Positions 43,365 to 51,848 of a stretch of DNA of 64,000 nt are shown here, in pieces. The first letter of the stretch is position 1. Each line of letters begins with the position of its first letter. The DNA comes from Allopusillimonas lactea (GTDB lineage Bacteria; Pseudomonadota; Gammaproteobacteria; Burkholderiales; Burkholderiaceae_B), in assembly GCF_021653995.1 (NCBI RefSeq), contig NZ_JAJJOZ010000005.1:124001-188000 (forward strand). The letters run 5' to 3'. The notes under the pieces are model-generated. The model worked only from the letters and a program-made list of their open reading frames with translations, ran no database searches and was not told the DNA's origin. The position numbers and the translations under genes were made by a program.

Positions 43365-44345
43365 TTACTGGGGCTGGATGCCCGCCTGCTTGAACAGCTC
43401 GGCCCACTGCGGCACTTGCTGCTTGACTTTCGCCTCAAGTGCCTGGGGTGTCGCTTCGTCGGCCAGCACGCGTGCGCCCAGCGCCGCCATGCGATCGTTG
43501 AAGGCCTTGTCTTTCAGGCCTGCCTGCAGCGCGGCACCGAGCTTATCAAGCGCCGGCTTGGGGGTGCCCTTGGGGGCCCACATGCCGTGCCAGATGCCGA
43601 CTTCAAAGCCGTCGTAGCCCGATTCCTGCATGGTGGGCAAGTCGGGTAGAGTAGGCACGCGCTGCTTGCTGGTAACCGCGTAGGCCTTGACCGTGCCCGC
43701 CTTGATATGCTGGGTTGTATTGGTGGTTTGATCGCAGAGAAGGTCTACCTGTTTGCCCAGCAGGTCGTTCATGGCCGGGCCGGTGCCCTTGTAGGGGATG
43801 GTCAGAAGATCGACGCCGATGGCCTTGGAGAACATGGTGCCGCACAGATGGCTGGCGGCGCCAATGCCGGCGTTGGCCAACGTGACCTTGTCTTTATTGG
43901 CTTTGACGTATTCGATCAGCTCTTTGATGTTGTTGGCGGGGAAGTCGGCCCGAGCAATGATCGTCATCGGCACGTCGACCACCAGGCCAATGGGCTCGAA
44001 ACTGGTGTTGGGATCGTAGCCGGGGTTTTTGTACAGCGAAGGGGCGGTGGAAAAGCCGATGTGCATCAGCAGAATGCTGTAGCCGTCCGGCTTGGCGCGT
44101 GCCACCTGGCTGGTGCCGATCGTACCGCCCGCGCCGGCCTTGTTTTCGACTACGACAGTTTCGCCCAGCGTGGGGCGCATGGCCTCGCCCAGGGAGCGTG
44201 CGACGTTGTCGGTAGGCCCGCCTGCCGAGAACGGTACAACCATATTGATGGGCCGTTCCGGGTAGTCGGCCGCCTGTGCCGGAGCCGCGCCTATCATTGC
44301 AGTAAAAAACAGGGCGGAACCGAACGTCAGGGTGAAGGGTTTCAT
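43365..44345 (-). CDS. Bug-family periplasmic substrate-binding protein (tripartite tricarboxylate transporter type)
   Basis: A periplasmic receptor (326 aa) with a signal peptide (MKPFTLTFGSALFFTAMIGA, cleavage after AQA). Family motifs: MVVPFSAGGPTDNVARSLGEAM near 35-55, VVVENKAGAGGTIG, KPDGYSILLMH, LIPY-type IPYKGTGPAMNDLLG, and PTMQESGYDGFEV. Bug receptors bind small organic acids with two domains; the ligand is not predictable from sequence. ATG 44345 has GGAGA upstream. No TctA/TctB transporter genes are nearby, which is common since Bug genes vastly outnumber transporter genes in Alcaligenaceae. Confidence 0.93.
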   Translation of the reverse strand: MKPFTLTFGSALFFTAMIGAAPAQAADYPERPINMVVPFSAGGPTDNVARSLGEAMRPTLGETVVVENKAGAGGTIGTSQVARAKPDGYSILLMHIGFSTAPSLYKNPGYDPNTSFEPIGLVVDVPMTIIARADFPANNIKELIEYVKANKDKVTLANAGIGAASHLCGTMFSKAIGVDLLTIPYKGTGPAMNDLLGKQVDLLCDQTTNTTQHIKAGTVKAYAVTSKQRVPTLPDLPTMQESGYDGFEVGIWHGMWAPKGTPKPALDKLGAALQAGLKDKAFNDRMAALGARVLADEATPQALEAKVKQQVPQWAELFKQAGIQPQ

Positions 44346-44831
44346 GGTGTCTCCATTACTGTGGTTCAAGGGCCGTTGCATGCTTCCATCCTGTTGAGGG
44401 AGCGGCGACAGCCGGAGCGGATGCTAGGGGAAAAGACCCGTCGGCGTCTATACGGGATTGTCTGTATGCGGCGGCACGAACCGCATGAATGCTGGCTTGG
44501 CCGGCCGTGATGGCCATCAGTTCCGGGGATCAGCCTGGGGTTAATGTCTGGTGTCATAAAAATGTCTGATCGTCGCGCTACGCTGGTCAGAAAAACAATA
44601 AACAGAGCAGGATGCTGCGACGCAACAAAATGCTTGACATCAGGCCGCAGCACTGTAGAATATCAATTGTGCAATGCAGCATATGTAGGCCTCAATCGTT
44701 CGGTGAGGGTCTGATGTCCAGGCCCAGCTCGCGCGCCGAGCCTACGCTTCCTTTTTAATTATTGGTTAGAACCTCGTTTCAACCCTTATCTGTCCGCCCC
44801 CCCGGCGGCGCACTCTTGCAAGGAAATCATC
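44346..44831. other. 486-nt divergent intergenic region Bug receptor / phasin
   Basis: The right half holds the phasin promoter listed separately and a long phasin 5' leader (about 165 nt). The left half, AT-poor, should contain the Bug promoter but I cannot place it. No gene is visible. Confidence 0.6.
44634..44661 (+). promoter_or_regulatory. Promoter of the phasin gene
   Basis: A perfect -35 TTGACA (44634-44639) and a -10 TAGAAT (44656-44661) have a 16-nt spacer. Immediately after, TGCAATGCA (about 44672-44680) resembles TGC/GCA repeats bound by PhaR, the PHA-sensing repressor; this second part is speculative. Confidence 0.7.
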
Positions 44832-45404
44832 ATGAGCGCAATCCCCGAACAGATCCTGAATGGCCACAAGATTTCGTTGAACAATCTGCTGGCTGCCCAA
44901 GGCGCCATGTTCACCGGCTTCGAAAAGCTGATCGACCTGAACCTTAAAGTCATCAAGGCTTCGCTGGACGAAGCCACCGAAAAGACCCAACAGGCCATCG
45001 AACTCAAAGACCCCCAGGAAGCGCTTGCCTTTACCTCGGCCCTCGCTCAGCCTACCGCTGAAAAGGCCCTGGCCTACAGCAAGCATGTCTACGACATCCT
45101 GAATGGCGTCCAAGTCGATCTGGCCAAACTGGCCGAAGATCAGATCGCCCGCAATCAACAGCAGGTCAGCGAAGTATTGGACGAGTACGCCAAGAACGCG
45201 CCTACCGGCTCCGAAGGCGCTATTGCCCTGGTAAAGACGTCTGTGGCCACCGCCCAGAACGCCTACGACACCGCTGTCAAGGCCGCCCGTCAGGCTGCCG
45301 ACGCGGCTGAGTCCAATATTGCCGCCGCCGCCAAGGTTGCCTCTGACGCCGCCGCCGCCGCGTCCAAGGCAGCGCCGCGCGCTGCGCGCCGCACCACCGC
45401 CTAA
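44832..45404 (+). CDS. phaP: Phasin (PHA granule-associated protein)
   Basis: A 190-aa helical protein that coats polyhydroxyalkanoate granules. It fits the phasin_2 family: MSAIPEQILNGHKISLNNLLAAQGAMFTGFEKLIDLNLKVIKASLDEA, heptad-like helices, no signal peptide or Cys, and an Ala/Lys-rich C-terminal tail (about 150-190, AAAAKVASDAAAAASKAAP) like that of histone-like PhaF proteins but shorter. GGA ribosome-binding site and a strong promoter suggest high expression. No other pha gene lies in the window, so granule synthesis is encoded elsewhere. Confidence 0.93.
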   Translation: MSAIPEQILNGHKISLNNLLAAQGAMFTGFEKLIDLNLKVIKASLDEATEKTQQAIELKDPQEALAFTSALAQPTAEKALAYSKHVYDILNGVQVDLAKLAEDQIARNQQQVSEVLDEYAKNAPTGSEGAIALVKTSVATAQNAYDTAVKAARQAADAAESNIAAAAKVASDAAAAASKAAPRAARRTTA

Positions 45405-45420
45405 GGCAAGCGCCTGGCGC

Positions 45421-45452
45421 GCTGGCTGCCGCACAACACGGCGGCAGCCAGC
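45421..45452 (+). terminator. Hairpin after the phasin gene
   Basis: GCTGGCTGCCGC (45421-45432) pairs perfectly with GCGGCAGCCAGC (45441-45452), followed by GGTTTAAGC. The weak T-run makes it a probable rather than certain terminator. Confidence 0.6.
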
Positions 45453-45470
45453 GGTTTAAGCTTTACCACA

Positions 45471-45540
45471 CCCGCCCACTTAATCTACCCCCTGAAGCTA
45501 GGCATGGCGCCAGCTTCAGGGGGTAGATTAAGTGGGCGGG
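45471..45540. repeat. 70-bp perfect inverted repeat, 29-bp arms
   Basis: The arm at 45471-45499 (CCCGCCCACTTAATCTACCC, then nine more bases) is the exact reverse complement of 45512-45540, around the 12-nt loop AGGCATGGCGCC. It lies between the convergent phasin and pyrD genes. There are no flanking target-site duplications or ORFs. Such length exceeds what a terminator needs. Confidence 0.95.
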
Positions 45541-45643
45541 CTGGCGTTCAGGCCGGGCGATATCGACACCGGGCGCAGGTGGCGCTATGCGCGCCATGCG
45601 GTGTGCAGGCCTGCATGGTACGGCCCAGGCTTCAATTTGCCGT

Positions 45644-46681
45644 TTACGACAGCGCGCGCACGCACTCCTGGATGAGCTCCGGGCCGCGATAGATCAGGCC
45701 AGTGTATAGCTGGACGGCGTTGGCGCCGGCCTGGATTTTTTCACGGGCCTGCTTGCCCGATACGATGCCGCCTACTCCGATGATGGGGAAGCCGGGCCCG
45801 AGCTGGGCACGCAGGCGGGCAATGACGACTAGCGAGCGCTCATGTACTGGCGGGCCAGAGAGCCCGCCGGCTTCGTTGGCGTAGGGCAGGCCTTGCACGG
45901 CATCGCGCGATAGTGTGGTATTGGTGGCAATGACACCGTCCATCTCGTATTTTGTCAGCGCGTCGGCGATGGCATCGATCTGGTGTGTTTCCAGATCCGG
46001 TGCGATCTTGACCACGAGCGGCACCCGGCGCCCGTGCTGTGCCTGCAGTGCGGTGCGCTTGTCGCGCAAGGCGGCCAGCAAAGCCGAGAGCTCGTCCTGC
46101 CCTTGCAGTGCGCGCAGGTTCTTGGTGTTGGGCGACGATATATTCACGGTGACGTAGTCGGCGTAAGGGTAGACGCCTTCCAGGCCGGTCAGGTAGTCAT
46201 CCACCGCCTGTTCGATGGGCGTGGCGGCGTTCTTGCCGATATTCAGGCCGAGTATGCCCCCCTGGCTGCGCCATTGGCTGCGCCGGACGTTGTCGATGAA
46301 CGCGGACAGGCCCTGATTGTTGAAACCCATGCGATTGATGAGCGCCTGTTCGCGCGGCAGGCGGAACATGCGCGGGCGCGGATTGCCGGCTTGTGGCTTG
46401 GGGGTGACGGTACCGACTTCGACGAAGCCAAAGCCCAGGTTGGCCAGGGCATCGATGTATTCGCCATTTTTGTCCAGGCCCGCGGCCAGCCCGACAGGAT
46501 TGCGCAGCGCGAGCCCCATGAGCGTAATTGGCTTTTGAGGGTGCGAGGAGAGCAAGCCGCGCGTCAGGCGGCAATCGTAGGCGCGCTTGAGGGCGGCCAG
46601 TGTGAGTTCGTGTGCCTTTTCGGCGTCAAGCGTAAACAGGGCCTGGCGCGCCAGGCCGTAGGTATTGAATAACAGTGACAT
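45644..46681 (-). CDS. pyrD: Dihydroorotate dehydrogenase (quinone), class 2
   Basis: The fourth step of pyrimidine synthesis (345 aa), reducing quinone in the membrane. The N-terminal helical membrane-docking part (about 1-40) marks class 2. FMN-binding and catalytic regions: GLAAGLDKNGEYIDAL, FVEVGTVTPKPQ, NRMGFNNQG, NISSPNTKNLR with the catalytic Ser, KIAPDL, and IIGVGGI. ATG 46681 gives the normal start. It lies 26 nt downstream of bpt on the same strand. Confidence 0.97.
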   Translation of the reverse strand: MSLLFNTYGLARQALFTLDAEKAHELTLAALKRAYDCRLTRGLLSSHPQKPITLMGLALRNPVGLAAGLDKNGEYIDALANLGFGFVEVGTVTPKPQAGNPRPRMFRLPREQALINRMGFNNQGLSAFIDNVRRSQWRSQGGILGLNIGKNAATPIEQAVDDYLTGLEGVYPYADYVTVNISSPNTKNLRALQGQDELSALLAALRDKRTALQAQHGRRVPLVVKIAPDLETHQIDAIADALTKYEMDGVIATNTTLSRDAVQGLPYANEAGGLSGPPVHERSLVVIARLRAQLGPGFPIIGVGGIVSGKQAREKIQAGANAVQLYTGLIYRGPELIQECVRALS

Positions 46682-46707
46682 GGGGTATGAGCGGAGAGGG
46701 GCGGTGT

Positions 46708-47475
46708 TTATATTGATTGAGCACTTGCACCCGCGCGTTGCGCAGTTTGCGCGATGCTGAGGTCGACCCAATTGCCATCTTGCAATATCTGCGCGGGGCG
46801 ATATTGCGATTTGTATGCCATTTTACGGCTTTGCGCGATCCAGTATCCCAGGTACAGCCAGGGCAGGCCCAATGTGCGGCAGTGATTGATCTGCCATAGC
46901 ACGCCATACGTGCCCAGCCCGCCGGCTGCGTCCGGATCAAAAAACGTATAGACCGACGAAAGGCCATTGTCGAGTATATCGACGATGGATACCATACGCA
47001 GTTCGCCGCCGGGCTGGCGGAACTCGATCAGGCGCGTATCTACACGGCTGGTCAGCAGGAACTGGGTGTACTGTACGTGGCTGTCTTCGTCCATGCCCGC
47101 GCCAGGGTGGCGTGCGGCCTGGTAACGCTGGTAGAGATCGAAGTGCTCGGCATTCCAGTGCAGCGGCATTTCGCGCGCGACCAGGTCGCCATGAAGGCGG
47201 GCGCTGCGCCGCTGCGAACGGTTGGGATGGAAGCGCGCCACGTTGACGCGGATAGGCAGGCAGGCCTGGCAGTGATCACAATGCGGACGGTAGGTGAACA
47301 GGCCGCTGCGCCGGAAGCCTTGGTTGACCAGGCCCGAGTAGACATGGCTGTCGATGAGGTGTGTGGGCGCTGCCACTTGCGACCGCGCATCGAAGCCGGG
47401 CAGATAGCTGCAGGGATAGATGGCTGTTGCGTAGAACTGCAGCGTGTGCAGGCCGGGTTCGGTCAGATGTGTCAT
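46708..47475 (-). CDS. bpt: Aspartate/glutamate leucyltransferase (Bpt)
   Basis: A leucyl-tRNA-protein transferase of the N-end rule (255 aa) that adds Leu to proteins starting with Asp or Glu; sequence-related to eukaryotic arginyl transferase. Features: LQFYATAIYPCSYLPGFDARSQVA, GFRRSGLFTYRPHCDHCQACLPIRV with the CxxC pair, and LGYWIAQSRKMAYKSQYRP at the C-terminus. ATG 47475 is preferred; ATG 47484 is also possible. Next to aat, so both N-end rule transferases are co-located, as usual in betaproteobacteria. Confidence 0.95.
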   Translation of the reverse strand: MTHLTEPGLHTLQFYATAIYPCSYLPGFDARSQVAAPTHLIDSHVYSGLVNQGFRRSGLFTYRPHCDHCQACLPIRVNVARFHPNRSQRRSARLHGDLVAREMPLHWNAEHFDLYQRYQAARHPGAGMDEDSHVQYTQFLLTSRVDTRLIEFRQPGGELRMVSIVDILDNGLSSVYTFFDPDAAGGLGTYGVLWQINHCRTLGLPWLYLGYWIAQSRKMAYKSQYRPAQILQDGNWVDLSIAQTAQRAGASAQSI

Positions 47476-47520
47476 GGCGGGCATGCGTGCGCAGATGCGT
47501 TCAGCCCATTATCCGGCCTT

Positions 47521-48318
47521 TCAGGCGGGCGGCGCAAGGGCGCCCGCGGTTGTCCCTTGCGCTTGCTCCACGGCTGGGGGCTTATGGGGTACCAGGGTGC
47601 CGTCGTGCAGCAACTGCCCCGCCGTCCAGTGCGGCGCGGGCAGGTCCACCGACGCCGCAAGGAGAGCCATAAACGCATCGCGCGACAGTGGACGGGCGCC
47701 CATCGTGGCCAGATGCCGGGTCTGTTGCTGGCAGTCTATGTGATGAATGTCGTTGGCCAGCAGAAAGCGCACAAGATAGGCTAGGGCCAGTTTGCTGGCA
47801 TCGGTCGTACGTGCGAACATGGATTCGCCAAAGAAAAAACGCCCCATACAGATACCGTACAAGCCGCCGGCCAACTGGCCATCGATCCAGGTTTCCACGC
47901 TGTGCACCGCACCGGCTTCGGCCCAGACCAGGTACGCCTGCTTGACATAGGGTGAGATCCAGGTGCCGTGCTGGTCGCGCCGGTGGCCGGCACAGCCTGT
48001 CAGCACGTCCGGCAGGGCGGTGTCGGTCAGGATGCGGATGTGGGCATCTGGTTGGCGTTCGGTGCGGGCGATCTGGCGCAATCGCTTGGACAGGGAATGC
48101 GAGATGCGCAGGTTTTCACAGGCCAGCACCATGCGCGGGTCGGGGCTCCACCACAGCACCGGGTCATTTTCATTGAACCAGGGAAATATCCCGTGCCGAT
48201 AAGCTTCGCGCAATCGTGCTACGGAGAGATCACCGCCTGCGGCAAGCAGCCCTTCAGGCAGGGCTTGGTGGACGGGTGGAAACGGAGTGTTGTCTTCGAG
48301 CCAGGTCAGGGTGCCCAT
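47521..48318 (-). CDS. aat: Leucyl/phenylalanyl-tRNA-protein transferase
   Basis: Adds Leu or Phe to proteins with N-terminal Arg or Lys, marking them for ClpAPS (265 aa). Diagnostic sequence: GLLAAGGDLSVARLREAYRHGIFPWF and WWSPDPRMVL near residue 60, SVETWIDGQLAGGLYGICMGRFFFGESMF, and HHIDCQQQTRHLATMGARPLSRDAF. The C-terminus carries an extra 30-residue Pro/Ala-rich tail. It precedes bpt by about 45 nt on the same strand. Confidence 0.97.
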   Translation of the reverse strand: MGTLTWLEDNTPFPPVHQALPEGLLAAGGDLSVARLREAYRHGIFPWFNENDPVLWWSPDPRMVLACENLRISHSLSKRLRQIARTERQPDAHIRILTDTALPDVLTGCAGHRRDQHGTWISPYVKQAYLVWAEAGAVHSVETWIDGQLAGGLYGICMGRFFFGESMFARTTDASKLALAYLVRFLLANDIHHIDCQQQTRHLATMGARPLSRDAFMALLAASVDLPAPHWTAGQLLHDGTLVPHKPPAVEQAQGTTAGALAPPA

Positions 48319-48330
48319 GGCAGTGCCTTG

Positions 48331-48918
48331 TCACTTCGGGGGCGGATAGGGTATGTCGTAAAAATGAATGGGGAAGTTGCCAGTGCGCCGGTCGGCCACG
48401 TAGTGTTCGAGCGTGGTGACGATGGTCCGGAATGCGAGTTCGCCCCAGGGGATGTCATCGATGCTGAAAAAGGCCGCCTCAAGGCTTTCGGGGCCGGGGA
48501 AGAGCTCTTCGCTGAGCACGTTGGCCAGGTAGAAAAAGTGTACCTGCTCGGCGTGCGGCACATCAATTACGGTGTAGAGCGGGCCCAGCTCGATCTGGGC
48601 GCCGGCTTCTTCCTGGGTTTCGCGCATGGCGCCCTGGGCAGTGGTTTCGCCCAACTCCATAAAGCCGGCCGGTAGTGTCCATTTGTTGGCGCGTGGCTCG
48701 ATTGCGCGGCGGCATAGCAGCACCTTATCGTTCCATACCGGCAGCACACCCACGACATTGCGCGGGTTTTGGTAATGCACCGCGCCGCAGTTCTCGCAGA
48801 CATCGCGTTCGCGGTTGTCGTCTGGCGGAACGCGCCGGGTAAGCCGCGCCCCGCATTGGCTGCAGAACGTCTGCTTGCGGGGTGCCGGGAAATAGAAATT
48901 GGGTGCGTGCGATGTCAT
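48331..48918 (-). CDS. Nudix hydrolase with N-terminal zinc ribbon
   Basis: A 195-aa Nudix protein. An N-terminal zinc ribbon uses FCSQCGARL and DVCENCGAVHYQ. The Nudix box is GFMELGETTAQGAMRETQEEAG (GX5EX7REUXEEXGU). This architecture matches the NADH-pyrophosphatase-like group, but the diagnostic NudC tail is not seen, so the substrate is left open. It lies 12 nt upstream of aat. Confidence 0.93.
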   Translation of the reverse strand: MTSHAPNFYFPAPRKQTFCSQCGARLTRRVPPDDNRERDVCENCGAVHYQNPRNVVGVLPVWNDKVLLCRRAIEPRANKWTLPAGFMELGETTAQGAMRETQEEAGAQIELGPLYTVIDVPHAEQVHFFYLANVLSEELFPGPESLEAAFFSIDDIPWGELAFRTIVTTLEHYVADRRTGNFPIHFYDIPYPPPK

Positions 48919-48949
48919 CCGCAGATTCTAACCAATGGCCCGAGGCATG

Positions 48950-49687
48950 TCAGGATGCCGGGGGGCGGGGATAGCGGACGAACCCGAGTTGCGCGGGCAC
49001 ATCGTCGGCCGGGCAGAAGTCCAGGGGCACCCGTACGGCGCCTTGCTTCGCGCCGCCTTGTGCGGTAAGCCCGGGCGCAGACGGGGGTACGTTGCGTGCT
49101 ATGGCTGGGCATGCGGTGGGCTCGACGCCCGCGGCATCCTGCGACAGGATCATGATGCGTGTTGCGTGTGATGTGTCGCCGTCCAGCGTATCCAGCAGGG
49201 CTGCGCCGTCAGGCGTACGCAGCCGGTCGAGTACCGCTTCCAGGTCACGGCCTTCGATCAGCCCCGGGCCGGCGTCAGCGTCGGCATACAGGCGGCCATC
49301 GCTGGCCAGCAACCAGCGCCGGACCCGCCCCGCATCAAGGCCGTTCTGCGTACGCAGCGGCGGGGCGCCCCCGCTATTGCTGCCATGATTGCCGGCGGTG
49401 TGCAGGATGAAGGGAGCGGCGTCCAGCCGTACATAGACGCGTTGGGGGCCATTTTGGAAAAACCATTGTCCTTGGGCGTCACAGGCATAATTGCGGCTGA
49501 TGAACTGCAGAATCGGCGGGCTGGTAATGGCCTCGCCCATCGGTATAGTGCCAGTGGCTGCGTCCGCGCGTAGCGCGTCGCCAAGTGGATGCAGGCGCCA
49601 GTGCCCGTGTTCATTCAGTGAGAGCCAGCCGTAAACGTCCGGCACATTTGGCCAGCGCGCCATGGCATCGAGTACGGTCTTGTCCAT
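48950..49687 (-). CDS. Conserved protein of unknown function (possibly DUF2944/DUF2946 type)
   Basis: A soluble protein (245 aa from ATG 49687; an in-frame TTG at 49744 is less likely). The N-terminal MDKTVLDAMARWPNVPDVYGWLSLNEHGHWRLHP looks like a family conserved in Burkholderiales that I recall as DUF2944; confirmation needs a domain search. It has no membrane segment. The C-terminus is less conserved. It sits 31 nt upstream of the Nudix gene on the same strand, so it may be co-transcribed with the Nudix-aat-bpt-pyrD run. Confidence 0.75.
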   Translation of the reverse strand: MDKTVLDAMARWPNVPDVYGWLSLNEHGHWRLHPLGDALRADAATGTIPMGEAITSPPILQFISRNYACDAQGQWFFQNGPQRVYVRLDAAPFILHTAGNHGSNSGGAPPLRTQNGLDAGRVRRWLLASDGRLYADADAGPGLIEGRDLEAVLDRLRTPDGAALLDTLDGDTSHATRIMILSQDAAGVEPTACPAIARNVPPSAPGLTAQGGAKQGAVRVPLDFCPADDVPAQLGFVRYPRPPAS

Positions 49688-49801
49688 GATGTGTTGCCGC
49701 GCCGCCTTGTGGGGCGGCACGGCACGCAGTTGCATAGATACCAAGTATAGATGAGGTATCCGCAGGCGCGGCGCATAAGCGCGGGCGATCGGCGCGAAAG
49801 G

Positions 49802-50770
49802 TCAGAGTTGAGGGATATTGAACTGCTTGACCAGCCTGCGCTCCCGCTCGATTTCTTTCTTCTGGAACGCGTTCAGCTCCTGCCCGGTGCCGGTGAAGGT
49901 GCTGAAGTTGCGCTCAAGCAACCAAGCTTCGGTTTCTTTATCAGTGAAAATGGCGAGCAGTGCGTGTTCCAGCGTGCTGATGATCGGGGCGGGCGTGCCG
50001 GCAGGCGCGAATACTCCCCACCAGGCCACCTGGAAGAAGTCGGGATAGCCGAGTTCCTGTACTGTTGGCGTATCGGGTGCCGACGGCATGCGTTGGTCGG
50101 ATGTGACGGCGAGCAGTTTTATCTTTCCTGCCTTTACCAGCGGCAGGCCCGCACTGTATTCGACGATGGCGAAATCGGTTTGGCCGCCGGCCAGATCGGA
50201 GATGGTAGGCGCGCTGCCCTTGTAATTGATGGCGTTGGCGTGCCCGCCAACGAGCGACATTAGCCACTCAGTGGCGATGTTGTAGGTTGCGCTGCCGCTC
50301 CCGTAGTTGAGCGTCGGCGGAGTCTGCTTGGCCGCCTCGAACAGCGCCTGGGCGCTGGAAAACTTGGATGTGGCAGGCACATAAACACCCATGGGCGAGA
50401 ACGCCAGGCGGGCCACGGGCGCCAAGTCGGTTATTGGATCGTACGAGAGCTTCTTGTAGAGCGCGACGTTAGTGGTGACGGGGCCGTTGGCCGCCCAGAG
50501 CAGGGTATAGCCGTCGGGCTTGCTCCTGATGACGGCTTCTGCCGCAATGATTGCGTTGCCACCTGTCTTGTTTTCCACGATGACGGGCTGCCCGAGCTTG
50601 CTTTCCAGCTTGGCGGCGGCATAACGCGCAATAGTGTCCGTGCCCGAACCCGGAGGGTAGGGTACAACGAGCTTGAGCGGTTGTTTGGGATATGCCGCAC
50701 TAGCTGATGGCATGCCGGCCAGCAGGCCGACGGAGGCTAGCAGTGTCGCACCTAAAATGCGTAGTTTCAT
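49802..50770 (-). CDS. Bug-family periplasmic substrate-binding protein
   Basis: A second Bug receptor (322 aa). Signal peptide MKLRILGATLLASVGLLAGM with cleavage near ASA. Features: LVVPYPPGSGTDTIARYAAAKL, VIVENKTGGNAIIAAEAVI, KPDGYTLLWAANG, INYKGSAPTISDLAGGQTDFAIVEYS, and PTVQELGYPDFFQVAWWGVFAPAG. It is the last gene of the minus-strand catabolic run, 82 nt after the dehydrogenase gene, suggesting uptake of the acid that the CoA-transferase and hydratase process. The ligand is unknown. Confidence 0.93.
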   Translation of the reverse strand: MKLRILGATLLASVGLLAGMPSASAAYPKQPLKLVVPYPPGSGTDTIARYAAAKLESKLGQPVIVENKTGGNAIIAAEAVIRSKPDGYTLLWAANGPVTTNVALYKKLSYDPITDLAPVARLAFSPMGVYVPATSKFSSAQALFEAAKQTPPTLNYGSGSATYNIATEWLMSLVGGHANAINYKGSAPTISDLAGGQTDFAIVEYSAGLPLVKAGKIKLLAVTSDQRMPSAPDTPTVQELGYPDFFQVAWWGVFAPAGTPAPIISTLEHALLAIFTDKETEAWLLERNFSTFTGTGQELNAFQKKEIERERRLVKQFNIPQL

Positions 50771-50852
50771 GAGTTTGTCTCCTGTTCTCTTTGGTTTGAT
50801 GCTCAGTGGGTTCTGAATCTTTTGAGGCTAGGGGTTCCGGCTGCTGTGCCGG

Positions 50853-51848
50853 TCAGGGCCGCAGCGCGATGCGGCCGATTACGTGGCGGCCGGCCAGCGC
50901 CGCCAAGGCCTCGCGAAAGTCCGCAAGCGGATAAACGGCGAATGTGCTGGGCTTGAGCCGGCCTTGCGCAGCCCAGCCCAGCAGTTCCGTGAAGGCTTCA
51001 CGCACGCGCGCTTCGGTGCCCGGCAGCGGGCGCTGGCGGGCCCAGCCCATGTAGTACCCCCAATACAAACCGATCACGGTGATATTTTTGACCAGCACGA
51101 TATTGGCGGGGATCTGGGGGATTTCGCCGCCTGCGAAGCCGATGGGGATAATGCGGCCGTCAGGGGCGATGCAGCGCAGCGATGTATTGAAGGTTGTGCC
51201 GCCGACCGGGTCGAAGATGACATCGGCGCCGCGTCCTCCGGTTGCTTCGAGCACAGCGGCGCGCCAATCTTGTGTACGGTAGTCGATGGCGATATCGGCG
51301 CCATGCTCGCTGGCGGCCTTGGCCTTGTCCGCGCCGCCAGCGGTAGCGATGACACGGGCGCCGAGAATCTTGCCAATCTCGATGGCCGCGAGGCCGCTGC
51401 CGCCAGCGGCGCCATGCACAAGCAGTGTTTCGCCGGGCTGGAGTGCGGCGCGCCAGATCAGGGCGGCGTACGCCGTGGCATAGATGGTGGGAAAATGCAC
51501 CGCCGCATCAAAGTCAACCGCGTCGGGAAGCTTGAAGACAGTGCTTTCAGGTGCGACGACCTGTTCCGCGTAACCTCCGGTGCGTACGCCGGCAACGACG
51601 CGGTCTCCAGGGTTGACATGCCGTACCTGGGCACCGCACGCTAGTACAATGCCAGCCACTTCGGTACCCGGCGTGAAGGGCGGCTCCCAGCGGTTTTGGT
51701 GTTTGCCTTCGATCACCAGCAGGTTGGCAAAGCTGACGCCGCAGGATTTGACGTGTATGCATACGCCGTCGTCGCTGAGCGACGGCGTGCCAACCTCTCG
51801 CACGGCGGCGTGGTCAAGGCCGAATCCGGCGCAAACAACGGCTTTCAT
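50853..51848 (-). CDS. NADPH:quinone oxidoreductase-like medium-chain dehydrogenase
   Basis: A 331-aa MDR-superfamily enzyme without the catalytic zinc ligands of alcohol dehydrogenases. The cofactor site is VHGAAGGSGLAAIEIGKILGARVIATAGG at about 145-172, and GADVIFDPVGGTTFNTSLRCI follows. Members reduce quinones or enoyl-CoA/enones with NADPH. Its start overlaps the stop of the enoyl-CoA hydratase gene by 4 nt, so the two are coupled, which makes action on a CoA-linked or enone intermediate plausible. Confidence 0.92.
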   Translation of the reverse strand: MKAVVCAGFGLDHAAVREVGTPSLSDDGVCIHVKSCGVSFANLLVIEGKHQNRWEPPFTPGTEVAGIVLACGAQVRHVNPGDRVVAGVRTGGYAEQVVAPESTVFKLPDAVDFDAAVHFPTIYATAYAALIWRAALQPGETLLVHGAAGGSGLAAIEIGKILGARVIATAGGADKAKAASEHGADIAIDYRTQDWRAAVLEATGGRGADVIFDPVGGTTFNTSLRCIAPDGRIIPIGFAGGEIPQIPANIVLVKNITVIGLYWGYYMGWARQRPLPGTEARVREAFTELLGWAAQGRLKPSTFAVYPLADFREALAALAGRHVIGRIALRP

